Program-made: the position numbers and the translations under genes
Shown here: positions 23,101 through 35,535 of the stretch, piece by piece
Layout: every line of letters starts with the position of its first letter
Position numbering within the stretch: position 1 is the stretch's first letter
The notes under the pieces: model-generated
Databases searched by the model: none
What the model was told of the DNA's origin: nothing
The model's input: only the letters and a program-made list of their open reading frames with translations
Assembly (NCBI RefSeq): GCF_026745355.1
Contig: NC_079203.1
Coordinates: 5,925,352 to 5,989,351 of the forward strand
DNA length: 64,000 nucleotides
From: Beta vulgaris subsp. vulgaris
Taxonomy: Eukaryota; Streptophyta; Magnoliopsida; Caryophyllales; Amaranthaceae
Direction of reading: 5' to 3'

Positions 23101-24987
23101 AAAACTATTCATTCACAGTATATAGTAAACAACTCATATTATAATAGGTTCAGTAAAATTACGTTCAAATAACGCTTCTTAAATTGAAAACGGCAAATGA
23201 GGTTAATCATTAATGTGTATCTTTGAAAAGATAGACGCTCCACTGGCTGTAATTTGTTCCATTCATCTGTTACGAGTTCCCCCCCCCCCCCCCCCAAAGC
23301 GACCGCTTTTGAAGATTTTTTGTTTGTCCTCAACTAGTCTGACGAGATTTCCCATTCTCAATAAGTTTTCAACATGCACACTCATTCTAGCAAAGTACTC
23401 AAATTCTTAAAACAACGTATAACACTTCTGTTTTCTTCTTTCAAAAAGAGACAATCATCAATGTCCCCAGAATAACAGAGCAAACACAGGATTGCTTTTC
23501 CAAACACTGCGTTTGCTCTAAGAAGAATGCTATATTAGAAATGCCAACTGCCTGGAAGCAATTCAGTTGACATGATTAAATGTAAATTTTTTTAGTTGCA
23601 ACGAGAATACTAGGCTGCTACGCCCCTTTTTGGTATAGATTAGCAATTAAATGAAAATGTGATCGGCCCCCCATTTCAACTTGAAAAGAGTCCACCAATG
23701 ATCACGGTCCACAATTCGTAATATTAAAAGGCCACTCGTCACCATAAACTCCACAAAATTTACTAGACATGTGGTTTTAAACTTGAAAGCTAATTTATCA
23801 ATAAAGTAAGGAAGGTCATAGCTTACTTTTAAGACCTACAGCATTCTCCACCAGGTACCCAGTTGTTTGCTCCAAAACTCCAAAATCAGAAACACGATAA
23901 GAGATGGAGGTTGCTTCACTGTAGCCACAATATTGATATTCATCACTTTCAGGTATAGGACTACATGTTACCAATTATATTCACAAAATAGACACGTCAA
24001 CTTGATATGCAAATTGGAGTAATATATCCCCTTTTTATAGAGAAATCAATTAACTGAAACATGAACAAGCAAGAAATCGTCTCCCTTGTTACTTGGTGAA
24101 CAGAGTGGTTCTTGCACCTAGACACTAGGGCCCCTTTCTCCCCACATTATGACCAACTCAGAGAGGCATTATAACAGTTGTATACTTGTACGGAGGTATT
24201 GCAACTACCACATTTAGTTTTTGTAGGAAAAAAATGAAGTTGACAGAGGCAGGAATGTTGTCAAAGATCTCGCTCATAGACACTAAACTGATCTTGGCTA
24301 TGGTAGAAAAAACAAGTTGACAGAAGCAGGAACATTGTCAAAGATCTGATTCTTGAACAATAACTAATAACAAATAGATACAATTTGGAATGTCAACGAA
24401 TATAGATTTGAGCTATTCTTTACAGCAGAAGGATGAGAGACAGAAAACATTTTGAAAGCAAAAGCATATGCTAATTAAACTAAGATATAGAATCTCTCTG
24501 GACTCCAGATACAATACAACTTCAATCTACTTGTATCCGAAGCTACTCACATTATTTCACAGCCCAACAATATATAATTCATCGGCGGAAAACAACAACA
24601 AAAACAGAACTGTAAAGTAAACGAAGCTGCTCATATATATGATGCTGATAACATAGCCAAGTCATGGAGGAAGCAACCATATAACACAGCCAATCATTAC
24701 AAGTGGAAAGATATAGCACACTGCCAATATAAAATAATAAATAAGCCAATCATAATGTGTATATCTTAAGTTTCCCATTTGGTTGAGATTTCCTATATCC
24801 CCACAAAAGCAACAGTAAAGAAATTATAATCAAAGCAAAAAGCAGGTAAACAAATCAATACTACTAGTAAGCATGGAGACAAGGGAAAATGAATTTACAG
24901 TGCATTAGAGATTGGTATAGGAGGATCAAAACTCGGCATCCCGATTGCAGCTGCCGTTTTATCTTCCACTCCAGCCCTCACTCCCAT
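17134..24987 (-). CDS. TGA2: TGA-type bZIP transcription factor, clade II (TGA2/5/6-like)
   Basis: Eleven coding exons on the minus strand, in transcript order 24987-24899, 23960-23827, 22623-22547, 22321-22145, 21889-21815, 21730-21671, 21193-21116, 20983-20932, 19908-19637, 19113-18865 and 17280-17134. All introns are GT-AG and the phases fit, giving 469 codons. Residues 185-230 form the bZIP: basic region QNREAARKSRLRKK with N192-x7-R200, then a leucine zipper (YVQQLESSRLKLTQLEQEL). Residues from about 256 form the DOG1/TGA domain (YSRWLEEQNRQINELRAAV, then TPAERCFLWLGGFRSSELLK), followed by LLVNQLEPLTEQQ and the ending ALSSLWLARPRE. An in-frame TGA at 24997-24999 lies three codons before the chosen ATG. 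The long N-terminus with SPRTDISTDADTDE is typical of clade II TGA proteins, which bind TGACG (as-1) sites and work with NPR1 in salicylate responses; that role is taken from the family. No exon is damaged. Which of TGA2/5/6 it equals is not decided. Confidence 0.95.
19548..19631. repeat. Two-copy 42-bp tandem repeat beside a splice donor
   Basis: Units at 19548-19589 and 19590-19631 both begin CTCTGGCTGCAAGAA and differ at three positions. The second unit ends 6 bases before the coding edge of TGA exon 9 on the minus strand (19637), so it lies in the intron right behind the donor site. Confidence 0.9.
23279..23295. repeat. Homopolymer run of 17 C
   Basis: Uninterrupted C run inside TGA intron 2 (between exons 2 and 3). 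No coding meaning. Confidence 0.9.
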
Positions 24988-25700
24988 GAACCACCATCAT
25001 CACCAAGCTTAACACCCTTTACCAACTCAAGAAGAATACCCCGCTCAAACAACTTTTATTTGAAGTTCAACTCCTTTGGAAAATACAATCATAAACACCC
25101 CCAGCAAAACAGATATGAATCAAAAAAAGTGCCCAAATAAAGAAGATGAAGTGATCACCACCAAAACCCAAGAAAACTGAAACACAGTCCCCAAACCCAC
25201 AATTAGGTAAACCCTAATATAGCAATACAATCAGATCAAAAGCCACAAAAATCTAAGTTTGGGTCTAAAAATACTTACAAATGAGCAAGATAGTACAAAA
25301 CTTGGGACCTAAATTAGGAAACAACAATAATTGAGAGGTTAGGTGTGAAGCTCCAGAAGAAGAGAATTACTAAAAACACAAACTTTACTTTTCTTCACCC
25401 AAAAAAAAACCCAGTATTTGAAGTTCAAATTCAACTTAGAAAAATAAAATTAAGCAGCAAAAAACAAAAGCAATACCCAGAAATTGAACTCTACCAAAAA
25501 GAAAACCCAGAAAAAAAAAAGAAAAAAGATGAAAAATTTGGAGCTGCTCAAAGTGAAGAAAGACTGGAGAAATTCACAGTCTCTTGCTTTGACTTTTCTG
25601 TGAATTGTAAAAAAAGAAAAAAAAAAAACCCAAAAATAAAATTTCCTTGAATTGAATAAATTAAGTTAATTCCAAGAAATTTCTGTCATTACAGCTAAGC
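24988..25700 (-). promoter_or_regulatory. Probable TGA 5' UTR and promoter
   Basis: Sequence upstream of the TGA start codon on the minus strand. It is T-rich on the sense strand, with runs such as TTTTTTTCTTTTT near 25500-25630, which fits a plant leader. A 5' UTR intron is possible but not proven. The lysine-rich open frame on the other strand (25345-25650) is a by-product of this composition. Confidence 0.4.
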
Positions 25701-26206
25701 TTAACGCAACCCACACCTGGGATTTAGATAATTTACTATATTGTGTGAATATGTCGGATGAAGTGGAAAGAGGGGCTGAAGAAGAGTGAGACGTTTGGAT
25801 GCTTCCAATCTCTAGACGTCTTCTAGTGCCCATCATCCACATTTCAAGGGCTCATGCTCATAATTCATAATTAACACTCTTTAAATGTCTCTTTTGGTCT
25901 AATTTGAGGTATTGTATTCTATAATAATACCCCTTAATCAAGTTAAGGAAAGTCTAAAACCCCTTAATAGTTTATTTTAGTAATTCTTACATACTCTTGA
26001 GATTTAATGAAATAATCAAAGGTTTGTTTTATAATTATAGTGATCTTACGAATGATAGCCTAATAGCCATATTGGAGTAAATTAATGACTAGATTTTAGA
26101 TAATTATAAAAACCAACGGTGATTATGTATGCGTATAATCTGCGAGAAGTGGGAATAGGGGTGTTTGCGCGCTTGACATCCAATCCCCTACCAAGTTTCT
26201 TCCTTT
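25701..26206. other. Intergenic, nothing recognised
   Basis: AT-rich DNA upstream of the TGA gene. No gene, repeat or regulatory element was recognised with confidence. Confidence 0.35.
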
Positions 26207-26208
26207 TA

Positions 26209-26468
26209 CTCCCTCCGTTTTCCAATAGACTTCTCATTTCTTATTTTCACGTTCGTCAATGCACATTTTGTATCAATAATATCTTTAATTACATATTAGT
26301 AAAATTTAAAAGTTTGATTTTCGTAATGTACACAATAAAACAAATCAAACAAGACCACACATGACTATGTTTTTTTTTTCTTATTATTTAAATTTTTTTG
26401 GAAGATTTCCTCACTTATGAAACAATGCCAAAATCAGAAATGGTAAGTTTATTAAGGGATGGGGGGAG
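26209..26468. mobile_element. Stowaway-like MITE
   Basis: The left end CTCCCTCCGTTTTCCAATAG follows a TA dinucleotide, as in Tc1/mariner Stowaway MITEs. The right end ATGGGGGGAG is a degraded inverted copy, followed by AG where TA is expected. The body contains, on the minus strand, GTGGTCTTGTTTGATTTG, a word also found in altered form at about 36231-36265. Confidence 0.6.
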
Positions 26469-26469
26469 A

Positions 26470-27960
26470 GTTTAACATCTTGGATGTGTATAGTAAAGAG
26501 AGCAATGTCAGAATTGGGGTGCTTTAAATAGAATTAGGGTTGTTCAAAAATCGGGACAACAGTTTGGAAGAAGTAGGCGACAAGTTGGGTCAAAATGTTA
26601 GATTGTATCAATAATTGCAAGTAAGAAGCTCCAATTAAAGAAAGTAAGAGTTCAATAAATATCTTTAGGAAAATTAAAAATATAAGGTAAAGATGGATAC
26701 TCAAACGCGGTGAAAATTTGTGCAATACTCAAGGAACTTGCGTTTGATGCAGGCCCCCACACATAGTGCAGGCTCGATCCCATGCATGCATGCGCGCACC
26801 TAGAAATGGCATGTACATAAATGAAAAATAAAGTTGTGGTGTGGACAAGCTTTTGATACAACCTCGTATGAAAGTCCATTCTACCTTATTTAGAAGTTAT
26901 GAAAGTCTACTTTAATTTTAGTAAGTTTTCTTGATTTCCCTCTTCGATCTTGGTCTGGTGGCTACAACAATGAAAAACAGAGAAGGAGAAAGTGAGGTAG
27001 CACCACAACAGAGGAGTAGCACCACCACCATGAGTAAGTAGACACGGTGCAACGGCGACGTAGCAACAACAACACGGCGATTGTGATTGTTGTTACCAAA
27101 GTGGAGCTTCAGAATGAGATACTTCATCTTCGATCCAACATGTATGGTTATTAGTTGTTGAAACTCAAATCAATTGTGGATTGAAGAAAGAGAAAAACAA
27201 ATAATTTGAATTATTTTTTGTTCAACTTTGGTTAATATTTTCACTCTCTTCCTCCTCTTCTTCTTCTTTTTCTAGTTCTTTGTTCGAATTTTAGGGTTTG
27301 ATTCTTGATTTTATCTCTAGAGTAAAACGAAGAACTTTGTTGCAATTTTTAATTGAAACTACGACGTTATTTCTAATTTAACTATATAAAATTAAGTGAA
27401 ATTGAGATGAATTCAATTGAAGTTTGCTGGAAAATGACATAAAAGTGAGTAAAATGATATTGTTTGTCTTATAAATAATATTAGTTTGTGCAACAATAAT
27501 AAGGTATGTAAAGAATTGACAAATGATGATGAAATAAGGGGAAATGACACAGTTTTGCTCAAAAATAACATAGATTGACGTGAGTAACAATGATAAATCA
27601 TAACAATTTGTGTAATAATGATAAGGTATATAAATAATTAAATAATAATAATAATATAGGGAGGAAATGACATAAAAGTGAGTAATAATGATGAACTTTT
27701 TTACCTAAATAATTCTAGAAAAAAAAGTAGAGGAAACTTTTTGCTGGCTCGACCAGCCCTTGAACCTAGCCCTCGGTACTTTGGTACATTCCTGACTGTA
27801 GCATTGAACAATCCGTTTCTTCCGCCTACCAAATTCTCATTTTGCGCCAAGATAGAAAATAATTCCCCAATACCGTTCACGTAAGATGGAAAATATGGAG
27901 AATTTTTATTTTTCTAATATGCAATATAAAACCGCTAAATAAACTAGCGATCCCTTCCTA
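26470..27960. other. AT-rich intergenic DNA, nothing recognised
   Basis: No coding region with recognisable homology. Short ATAATAATAA stretches and small inverted words occur, but no bounded element could be defined. Confidence 0.35.
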
Positions 27961-27964
27961 CAAA

Positions 27965-28018
27965 ACCGCTAATTGAATTAGCCGTCAAAACATGTAAATG
28001 GCTAATTCAACTAGCGGT
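27965..28018. repeat. Small hairpin of ACCGCTAATTGAATTAGCC arms
   Basis: The arm at 27965-27983 and the reverse complement of 28000-28018 match at 18 of 19 bases, with a 16-base loop. Related CCGCTAA and ACTAGCG words lie just before it (27931-27950). Its origin is unknown; it may be the edge of a decayed DNA transposon. Confidence 0.75.
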
Positions 28019-28070
28019 TTATTCAAGTAAACTGCTAATGTTCTACACGACCTTTTTTCAAAAAATAAAA

Positions 28071-28674
28071 TCTCATAATACCAACGTTTTTCGACACAGT
28101 GTTGGTGAATCCATCTCAAATTTTCTAGAATTCTTACTCTCTTGAGTAAAATATAAAAAATCAATACTCTAAAACAAATCTCAACACTGCCAATTAATCC
28201 CCAAACTTACAAAAATCAATTATAAAAGCCAACTTTTAAAGTTGGAGATTGAAAAATTAGAGGAGAAACAATCATTAAACTTACAAAATCGATTACAAAA
28301 GACAACTTACATAATTAGGGATTGAGTATTAGAGAAGAGAAAATACCCTAAAATTACAACCTTTTTGCAAAAAAAATAAATAAATCTCATAATACTAGCG
28401 TTTTTCGACATTGTGTGGGTGAATCCATCTCAGCATTTCTAGAATTCTTACTCTCTTGAGTAAAATATAGAAAATCAATACTCTAAAACAAATCTCAACA
28501 CCGCCAATCAATCCCCAAACTTACAAAAATCAATTATAAAAAACCAACTTTTAAATTTGGAGATTGAAAAATTAGAGGAAAGACGGTCATTAAACTTACA
28601 AAATCAATTACAAAAGACGACTCACAGAATTGGGGATTAAATATTAGAGAAGAGAAAAACCCCTAAAATTACAA
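28071..28674. repeat. Tandem duplication with a period of 314 bp
   Basis: Unit A begins TCTCATAATACCAACG at 28071 and unit B begins TCTCATAATACTAGCG at 28385. Similarity runs to about 28674. Inside each unit an AAACTTACAAAATC...GGGATTG segment is itself partly repeated, and a further degraded copy follows to about 28740. No coding capacity. Confidence 0.8.
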
Positions 28675-28749
28675 AATTAATACAAATAACAACCTATAAA
28701 ATTAGGGATTGAAAAATCTGAGGAGTGAAAAACCGACAAATTTGAGGAT

Positions 28750-30565
28750 TATACTTTTTTCAATATAAAACTTAGAGAATCATCAAAGCATTATCGCTTG
28801 TGTCATAACTTATCGGCTTATTCAGAATTTTGCAACGGAAAACATAATAAATAAACTTACTTAACCAAAAAGTCAACCCTAAAAAGTCAAATCAACAAAG
28901 TCAAACTCAAAAGTCAAAGTCAACGCCAATAGTCAACTACGAATAGTAAAAGTCAAAGTATGATAAAACAATCTACACAAGCTCTCCAATCCCAAACCCA
29001 TGATCGATGCATCATCTTCAAACCTGTAGAGGGACAATACAATATTGATATCTAGAGACTGCTCACCAAAATGGGTCATTACATGATCAATAAGGCATAG
29101 TCATGATCAACACACACACACAAAGTACGTAATCAGCAAAGTTGAGTACTATATAGTAAATAAGCAATCCTAACATGATACTAATAAATAATAAGAAAAG
29201 GTAAATAACAACTTTGCAGACAAGTTTTACTGAACTACACTTCACAACTAATAATTTAATTATTTTAGACGGAATAGTCAATGGAAAGATTTGTCTAACC
29301 AAAACCAGTCTTCCCTTTAGAAGACGAAATACGGGCGCGACTCCGTATTTTCATGACCTACGATATCGAGGAACCTTTTAAATAAAATTAGGACACGATG
29401 ATCAATCCGGTTCTAGGAAAAGCCATGGGCTACCATCATGTACTCCAACTCATACTTGTGCAACACTTCAAACATGCACAAGTCTAAGGTTATTACTATT
29501 CATGTTTCACTTTACATGATTAATAATTTATTACTTGTTATGACTCACAAGTAGAACAAACATTACAATCATCAAACAATCATAAACTTCCATTTTTAAT
29601 TTAGGATTAGATAAGTGATCAAACAACTTAACAATCCAAGATTAATTCCAACTTAAGTCAATCGCCCTTTATTTGTTGAACCTAATCAACAACCAACCAA
29701 ACTTTCATAGGTATAAAATATCAACTTATCAAATAAGGCCATTGGTCCTTATAAAGTAGTTATATATGTATGTATTAATCCCTCATATTAATTAATACAA
29801 TAAAGTTTCGAAATCCCATATGCTTGCATCAATCTTCCACATAAACATAATATAAATAGCATAATCAACATGTTTCACACAACGGAATAAAACATGCAAA
29901 TCTAACATAATAGAAATCATATATGAACTCAAAGTAGTTCTTATACATGATACTACATAATTCTCATCCTTAGAATCATGATACTACTCCAATCAACACA
30001 TAGGTATGTATGTAACTTGTGTAGACAAATTGAGAGGCCACTTTCACAATTTTAAAAGCCGCCTAAAGAGAATTCTACACCTAAAACAACCAACATAAAT
30101 CCAAAATCAATCCTTTATGAATTTACAGCAATAATAAAATACTTTAAACCTTCTTAAAAGTGTTTAAAAGTGTGGGGAAAAAGTGAAGTTTATGGGATTT
30201 TTATAGTTTCCCCTTGTGGGCTTAGGAAAAGGTGATTGGACTCAAATAGAGTTTAATGATTAATAAAATTAGTGTTTAGGTTCCCAATACCAAATTAGGA
30301 GTCTTTTTCCTAATCCAAAAAAGTGTTTGGGTTCCTCATACTCACTTAGAAATCAATCCAAATAGTGTTTTAAGCTTTTCAAATATTTTTCAAAGCACGC
30401 CTAGACAAAATATTTAACTTCTTTAAATTATTAAAATAATTTCTTTGACTTTCAAATAGTCAACCTTTGAAGAAATAAAGCATTTAAATACTAAAGAATA
30501 TTTAAATATAAATAACTATACATTAAAATATATTTATAAAATTCATAAATTTACGGGGGATTACA
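28750..30565 (-). repeat. 3' LTR of the Ty3/gypsy element, left end unresolved
   Basis: On the minus strand a purine tract AAGAGGGG (about 30570-30577) is followed by TGTAATCCCCCGTAAATTT beginning at 30565, the usual start of chromovirus LTRs. A TATA-like CTATAAAAATCCC lies inside near 30196-30208. The end of the LTR should be a CA, but I could not place it, because no second LTR copy is available to align; 28750 is only an approximate limit. Confidence 0.55.
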
Positions 30566-30852
30566 ATGTACCCCTCTTAAAAAAAACTCTTAGAAGAAGT
30601 TTCGTCCAGAAATTTGACACAAAAACTCACAAATATTTAAAAGTTTTTAACTCAACTTCCTTTTCAAAAATACTTGTGTCACTCATGAGTACACTTTTAC
30701 CAACTTTAAAATCACTTGTGTTACTCACAGATACATGTTCCATGCGAAGAATCTATTTATTTTGCACCAATATGTACCAATCGCCAAAATAAGCATAAAA
30801 TATCATAAAAATAGGTAAAAAGCGCGAAATTTTGTCGAATTCTACCCCCCCT

Positions 30853-32240
30853 TAGAGAAAACGAGTTACGCCCTCGTAACTCACCTCAAGAAACAATTCT
30901 GGATACTTCTTTTTCATTTTGTCTTCGACTTCCCACGTTGCCTCTTCAGACTCATGGTTAGACTAAAACACTTTCACGGTGTTTACATCCTTATTGTGTG
31001 TACTGCACACCTTCTTATCGAGAATTCTCACATGCTTTTCCTCATATGTGAGGCTACTATCGATTTAGATTCTCTCAGGCTCCAAAACATGACGCTCATC
31101 AGGGATATAACGCTTGAGTTTGGGAAATATGAAATACATCATGCATTTTCTCAAATTCCATTGGCAAAGCGAACTTATAAGCTACTTTCCCAATTCTTTG
31201 CAAAATCTCATATGAGCCTACATATTTGGCACTCAATTTGCCCTTTTTCCCAAATCTAATCACTCCCTTTGTTGGTGATACTTTCAAAAACACTTTATCA
31301 CCTACTGCGAACTCATCTTCTCTTCGCTTTAAATCGGCATAACTTTTTTGCATATCTTGAGCAGCTTGAATTCTAGCCTGAATCAACTGGACATTCTTAA
31401 CAATTCTGTCCCCAATACTATATTCTCACTAAAATCATTCCAACAAATGAGACTTCTACACTTCCTTCCATTACAGTGCCTCAAAAGGTGTCATCTTAAT
31501 ACTCGCATGATAACTAATGTTGTATGAAAACTCAATCAAATCTAATTGGTCTTCCCAACTAACTTGGAAGTCCATAGTGCATGCTCTCAACAAAATTTCC
31601 ATGGTCTGGTTAGTCCTCTCAGTCTGACCATCGGTTGCAGGGTGAAAGGTTCGTAGTACTCATTTTCAATGTTGTCCCAAGATTCAACTAGACCTTTTAC
31701 CAAAATTTCAAGAGGAATATCGAATCACGATCCGGAATGATATCTGTTCGAACTCCATGCAATCTCACTACATGCTTAATATACGTCTTCGCAAGTTGTT
31801 TCTTCTTCGATGTCTCTTTGATTGGAATTAACACGGCATACTTCATCAGAAGGTCTATGATAACCCAAATATTATCATTGCCATTTCTCGTCTTTGGCAA
31901 AGCAGTCACAAAATTCATTGAAATAGAATACCACTTCCTTCTAGGAACCTCTAAGGATTGAACCTCTCCCATTGGTCTCTTATGATCTATCTTCACTTTC
32001 TGACAGGTTAGACACTTAAACACAAACTCAACTACCTCACGCTTTATGTTTGGCCACCAATAAATCTATTTAAGGTCCTTATACAACTTGTCACCCCTAG
32101 GGTGCACATAATATGGAGTGTTATTCCCCTCATCCATAAGACGACTCTTAAGCTCATCATATTTTTGTGGTACACACCACCTTCCCTTGAACTTTAAACT
32201 TCCATCATCATGAATCTTAAAGTCGACTTCCTTACCTTGT
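30853..32240 (-). pseudogene. Gypsy integrase with chromodomain-like tail
   Basis: Minus-strand order: zinc-binding end (CLTCQKVKIDHKRP, about 31975-32020), integrase core with YSISMNFVTALPKT and IPDRDSIF, then, in another frame, HPATDGQTERTNQTMEI (about 31600-31650) that carries the catalytic glutamate. The C-terminal domain follows as GDKVFLKVSPTKGVIRFGKK (31099-31386), then a chromodomain-like tail ILDKKVCSTHNKDV...NHESEEATWEVEDKM ending near 30855. That tail places the element among chromoviruses (Tekay/Del type). Stops and frameshifts occur throughout, for example TAG in place of a tryptophan codon in VFxSNHESEE. Confidence 0.85.
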
Positions 32241-33500
32241 TTATTGCATATCTCGACACAATTCCTCAGGAACTACCAAGACATTTACGCTATGCCTCGG
32301 CTTTTTACTCAAAGCATCAGAAACTACATTCGCCTTTCCCTCATGATACTGGATATCTAGGTCATAATCCTTAATCAACTCTAACCATCTCTTCGGCCTC
32401 ATATTGAGGTCGACCTGGGTGAAAATGTACTTCAAACTTTTATGGTCTGATATTACAGGTTGCCCTATAAAGGTAATGTCTCCAAATTTTCAAGGCAAAC
32501 ACGATAGCAGCTAACTCTAAGTCATGGTAGGGTAGTTAGCCTCATACGGTTTCAATTGACGCGACGCATACACGATCACCTTCTCATTCTGCTGCAAAAC
32601 ACATTCCAAACCTTATTTGAAGCATCACTATGCACCTCAAATCCCTCATTTTCATCAGGCAAAGTCACAACAGGTGTAGAGGTTGAACATTCCTTCAAAA
32701 TCTGGAAAGCTTCCTTACATTTCTCACTCCACTCAAACTTTGACTATTTCTTCATCAAATTGGTCATTGGCCTCGCTATCTTTGAGAAATCTCTCAAAAA
32801 TCTCCTATAATAGCCAGCTAGACCAAGAAAACTCCTAATATCTGACACATTCTTTGGAGTAGGCCACTCACTAACAGCTTGAATCTTAGCAAGATCTATG
32901 AAGACTCCTTCTTTTGACACATAGTGACCCAAAAATGCTACTTTCTCCAAACAAAACTCACACTTAGAGAACTTGGCAAATAATTGATTCTTCCTAAGCA
33001 TCTTCAATATAATCCTCAAGTGCTCATCATGCTCTACTTCATTCTTCGAATAGATCAGTTGATCATCAATGAATACCACGACAAATTTATCTAAGAACTC
33101 ATGGAAAATCCTATTCATCAAATCCCCAAATATAACAGGTGCATTGGTCAACCCAAACAACATTACAATGAACTCATAATGACCATAACACGTTCTAAAC
33201 GCAGTCTTAGGTATATCATTAGCAGCTACTCTCAACTGGTGAACCCCGAACGCAAAATCGATCTTTGAGAACACGCTTGCTCAATTCAACTGGTCAAATA
33301 GATCATTTATCCTAGGCAAAAGATACTTATTCTTGATGATGACATTGTTCAACTCCCTATAGTCGATGCATAACCTCATACTCCTATCTTTCTTCTTAAC
33401 AAATAACACAGGGGCTCCCCAAGGTGATGCACTAGGCTTAATCTAACCTTTATCCAACAACTCTTGCAACTGCGTCTTCAACTCACTCATCTCAGAAGGT
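32241..33500 (-). pseudogene. Gypsy reverse transcriptase and RNase H
   Basis: RT begins with [14 protein letters not shown] (about 33400) and continues [29 protein letters not shown] and [10 protein letters not shown]. The active-site segment [13 protein letters not shown] keeps both aspartates of the F/Y-x-D-D motif (about 33060-33100). RNase H follows as FEVHSDAS (about 32630) and [20 protein letters not shown] (32270-32370). A frameshift and a stop separate the opening of RT from its core, and RNase H is broken at least twice, so no complete polyprotein is possible. Confidence 0.9.
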
Positions 33501-33742
33501 CTCATTCTATAAGGTGCCTTAGATATAGGTGCAGTTCCAGGAACTAAGTTTACGGTGAACTCAATAGCTGTAGCAAGAAGCATTCCCGAAATCTCACTTG
33601 GAAACACATCTATAAAAACTCATTGACGATTGGAACATCCTCAAATATTCACCCCAACCTCTTTACTCATATCTTGCACACTACAGAAAAATAGCTCACA
33701 CCCCTTCTTCATTAACTTCCACACTTGCATTGCAAAGATAAC

Positions 33743-34213
33743 CTAGTTTATTTTGGCATTATGGAAACCTAACCAATTCATCCCAAGAATAATATCTAAG
33801 TCTCCTAAATTGAATTCTATCAAATCAAAAGGAAACACACGATCTCCTATCTTCAAAGGCAAATCTTTAAACAACTTGGTACACCTTATGATCTTTCCGG
33901 TAGGTATACTAATGGGAAAATCAACCACCTCAAAATCTACCAATCCCAGACTCTTAATGACAGACGACGACACAAACGAATAAGTCGCCCCCGAATCAAA
34001 CATCGTTTTAACGAGAACGAAGTTAATAGAAAAAGTACCATAAACTACGTCGGCAGATCGTTCAGCTTCATTGCAACTCGTCACGAATAATTTACCTAGA
34101 GCCTTATTTTGGTTATTGATCTCACTAGCAGGCTTACTGTAGCTCCCTTGGTTGTTCTGTGATCCAACAGACTTAGAACCTTGATTCCCTGACTTATTGA
34201 ACCCATACCTCAC
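33743..34213 (-). pseudogene. Gypsy aspartic protease
   Basis: Open minus-strand frame of 156 residues with the retropepsin active site MFDSGATYSFV in the middle and the typical FDLIEFNLGDLDIILGMNWL flap-to-end region. It sits between the gag remnant and RT, as in chromoviruses. The linker to RT (33500-33743) is broken by stops. Confidence 0.88.
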
Positions 34214-35535
34214 CTGGTTACCACTCCCACTACCATTTTGCTCTTTATTTTGCTTAGTGAAGCACTATACTCCCTATGGCCCTACTTCTGGCAATAGTTA
34301 TAGGTTACTAGGTCTCCCTTACAGTCTCTACCAAGGTGGTTATTACTGCATTTCTTACAATGGTAAATCCTCTCAGAATAACCTCTATTGTTGTAGCCTT
34401 GACCATAAGGGGTGTGTAGTTCGGATATCCAATCTGAAATTTCGGATCTGGAAAAAAGCGATTCGAATCTGATTCAAAAAATTTTGCATCGTATCAGTAT
34501 GGATATTCGAAATTTTCGGATCGAATCATCCGATACCCGAAAACTTAAAAAAATGAAATTTTCAAAGGAAAAGTTCATAAAACAAGTTTTGGATCTTCGG
34601 ATATCCGATCTTGAAAATGGATATTTCAGACCGGATATCCGAAAATGAAAATGTTGATCCGTATCCGATACTAATTTTTTTCGTATATCCGATTCGAAAT
34701 ACCCGAAAACTAAAAAAGTGGATCGGATACCCGAAAATCAGATCGAATTGACCTGATCACAGATCAGATAGACTGGATAAGATACTTATGAACACCCCTA
34801 CTGACCATTTCTCCCTTGGAAATTTTCTTTTTCGATCCCGTTCCTATTGAAATTCCCTTGATTTCCCCCAGCATTAAAATCCTTTCTTTTCTCAGCCACT
34901 ACAGCGTACTTTTTATCCCGCCTCGACTGAAGACCATGATTGTGCGTGGGTGGCTCTTCCATACACAATGTTTAGAGATGAAAAAGTTTCACCACCTAAC
35001 CTCAACTGGATTTTCTCAGTTAAACCTTGCTCAAACCTTTGAGCCTTTAACTTCTCAGTAGCTACTATCTCAGATGCGAACCTCGACAATGCTATGAGCT
35101 TACTGTAGTACTCAGAGATGGTCATATTCCCCATCCTAAGGTTGATAAACTCTTGGGCCTTCTGTTTCCTCATAAAAGCAGGTAAAACTTTCCTCTTAAG
35201 GCAGTAACAAAGGAATTCCAATTAAATCCCTCGACAACACTCAATCTGGCCCTATTTTCTCTCCAACACAAATCAACCTCATCTTTTAGGTACAATACAA
35301 CTTAACCTACTCTCATACCCTCAGGAAAGTTCACAACCCCAAAGATCTTTTCAAACTCCATAATCCAATTCTTTAAAAAGGTAGGATCAACTTGCCCCTT
35401 AAGGTATGATAGTTTAACCTTGATTAGTCTCTCAAACATGTCCCCATTAGAATCAGAACGCTTAGCTCTTTCCTGAGTCAATTTATCCACCAAAAGGCGA
35501 ATAGCAGCAGCTAAATCGTAAACATTGTTAGCCAT
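34214..35535 (-). pseudogene. Gypsy gag remnant with zinc knuckle, split by a hAT MITE
   Basis: The first codons lie at 35535 (MANNVYDLAAAIRLL). A segment with VDPTFLKNWIMEFEKIF (35302-35535) and one with RKQKAQEFINLRMGNMTISE and FEQGLTEKIQLRL (34913-35221) are capsid-like, typical of plant Ty3 gag. A CX2CX4HX4C knuckle (CKKCSNNHLGRDC, about 34318-34356) and a second one broken by a stop follow. Between the capsid part and the knuckles lies the MITE at 34407-34800. Frameshifts separate the pieces. Confidence 0.85.
34407..34800. mobile_element. hAT MITE in the gypsy gag region
   Basis: Ends AAGGGGTGTG and, on the other strand, TAGGGGTGTTCATAAG. Flanks TTGACCAT (34399-34406) and CTGACCAT (34801-34808) form an 8-bp duplication with one change. 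The body is dominated by CGGATATCCGA-type palindromic words and lacks coding capacity. It is a different hAT family from the GGCCCG-rich elements at 3-8 kb. Confidence 0.85.

Noticed and set aside
22798..23172. Plus-strand frame of 124 codons
   Set aside because: Lies in an intron of the TGA gene on the opposite strand; no motif and codon use like non-coding DNA.
25345..25650. Lysine-rich plus-strand frame
   Set aside because: Antisense to the T-rich leader of the TGA gene; composition explains it.
28071..28674. Direct repeats considered as a CRISPR-like array
   Set aside because: Units of 314 bp are adjacent copies without short constant repeats and unique spacers; the genome is a plant.
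29105..29125. Short ACACACAC run
   Set aside because: Too short to be notable as a microsatellite and without context.
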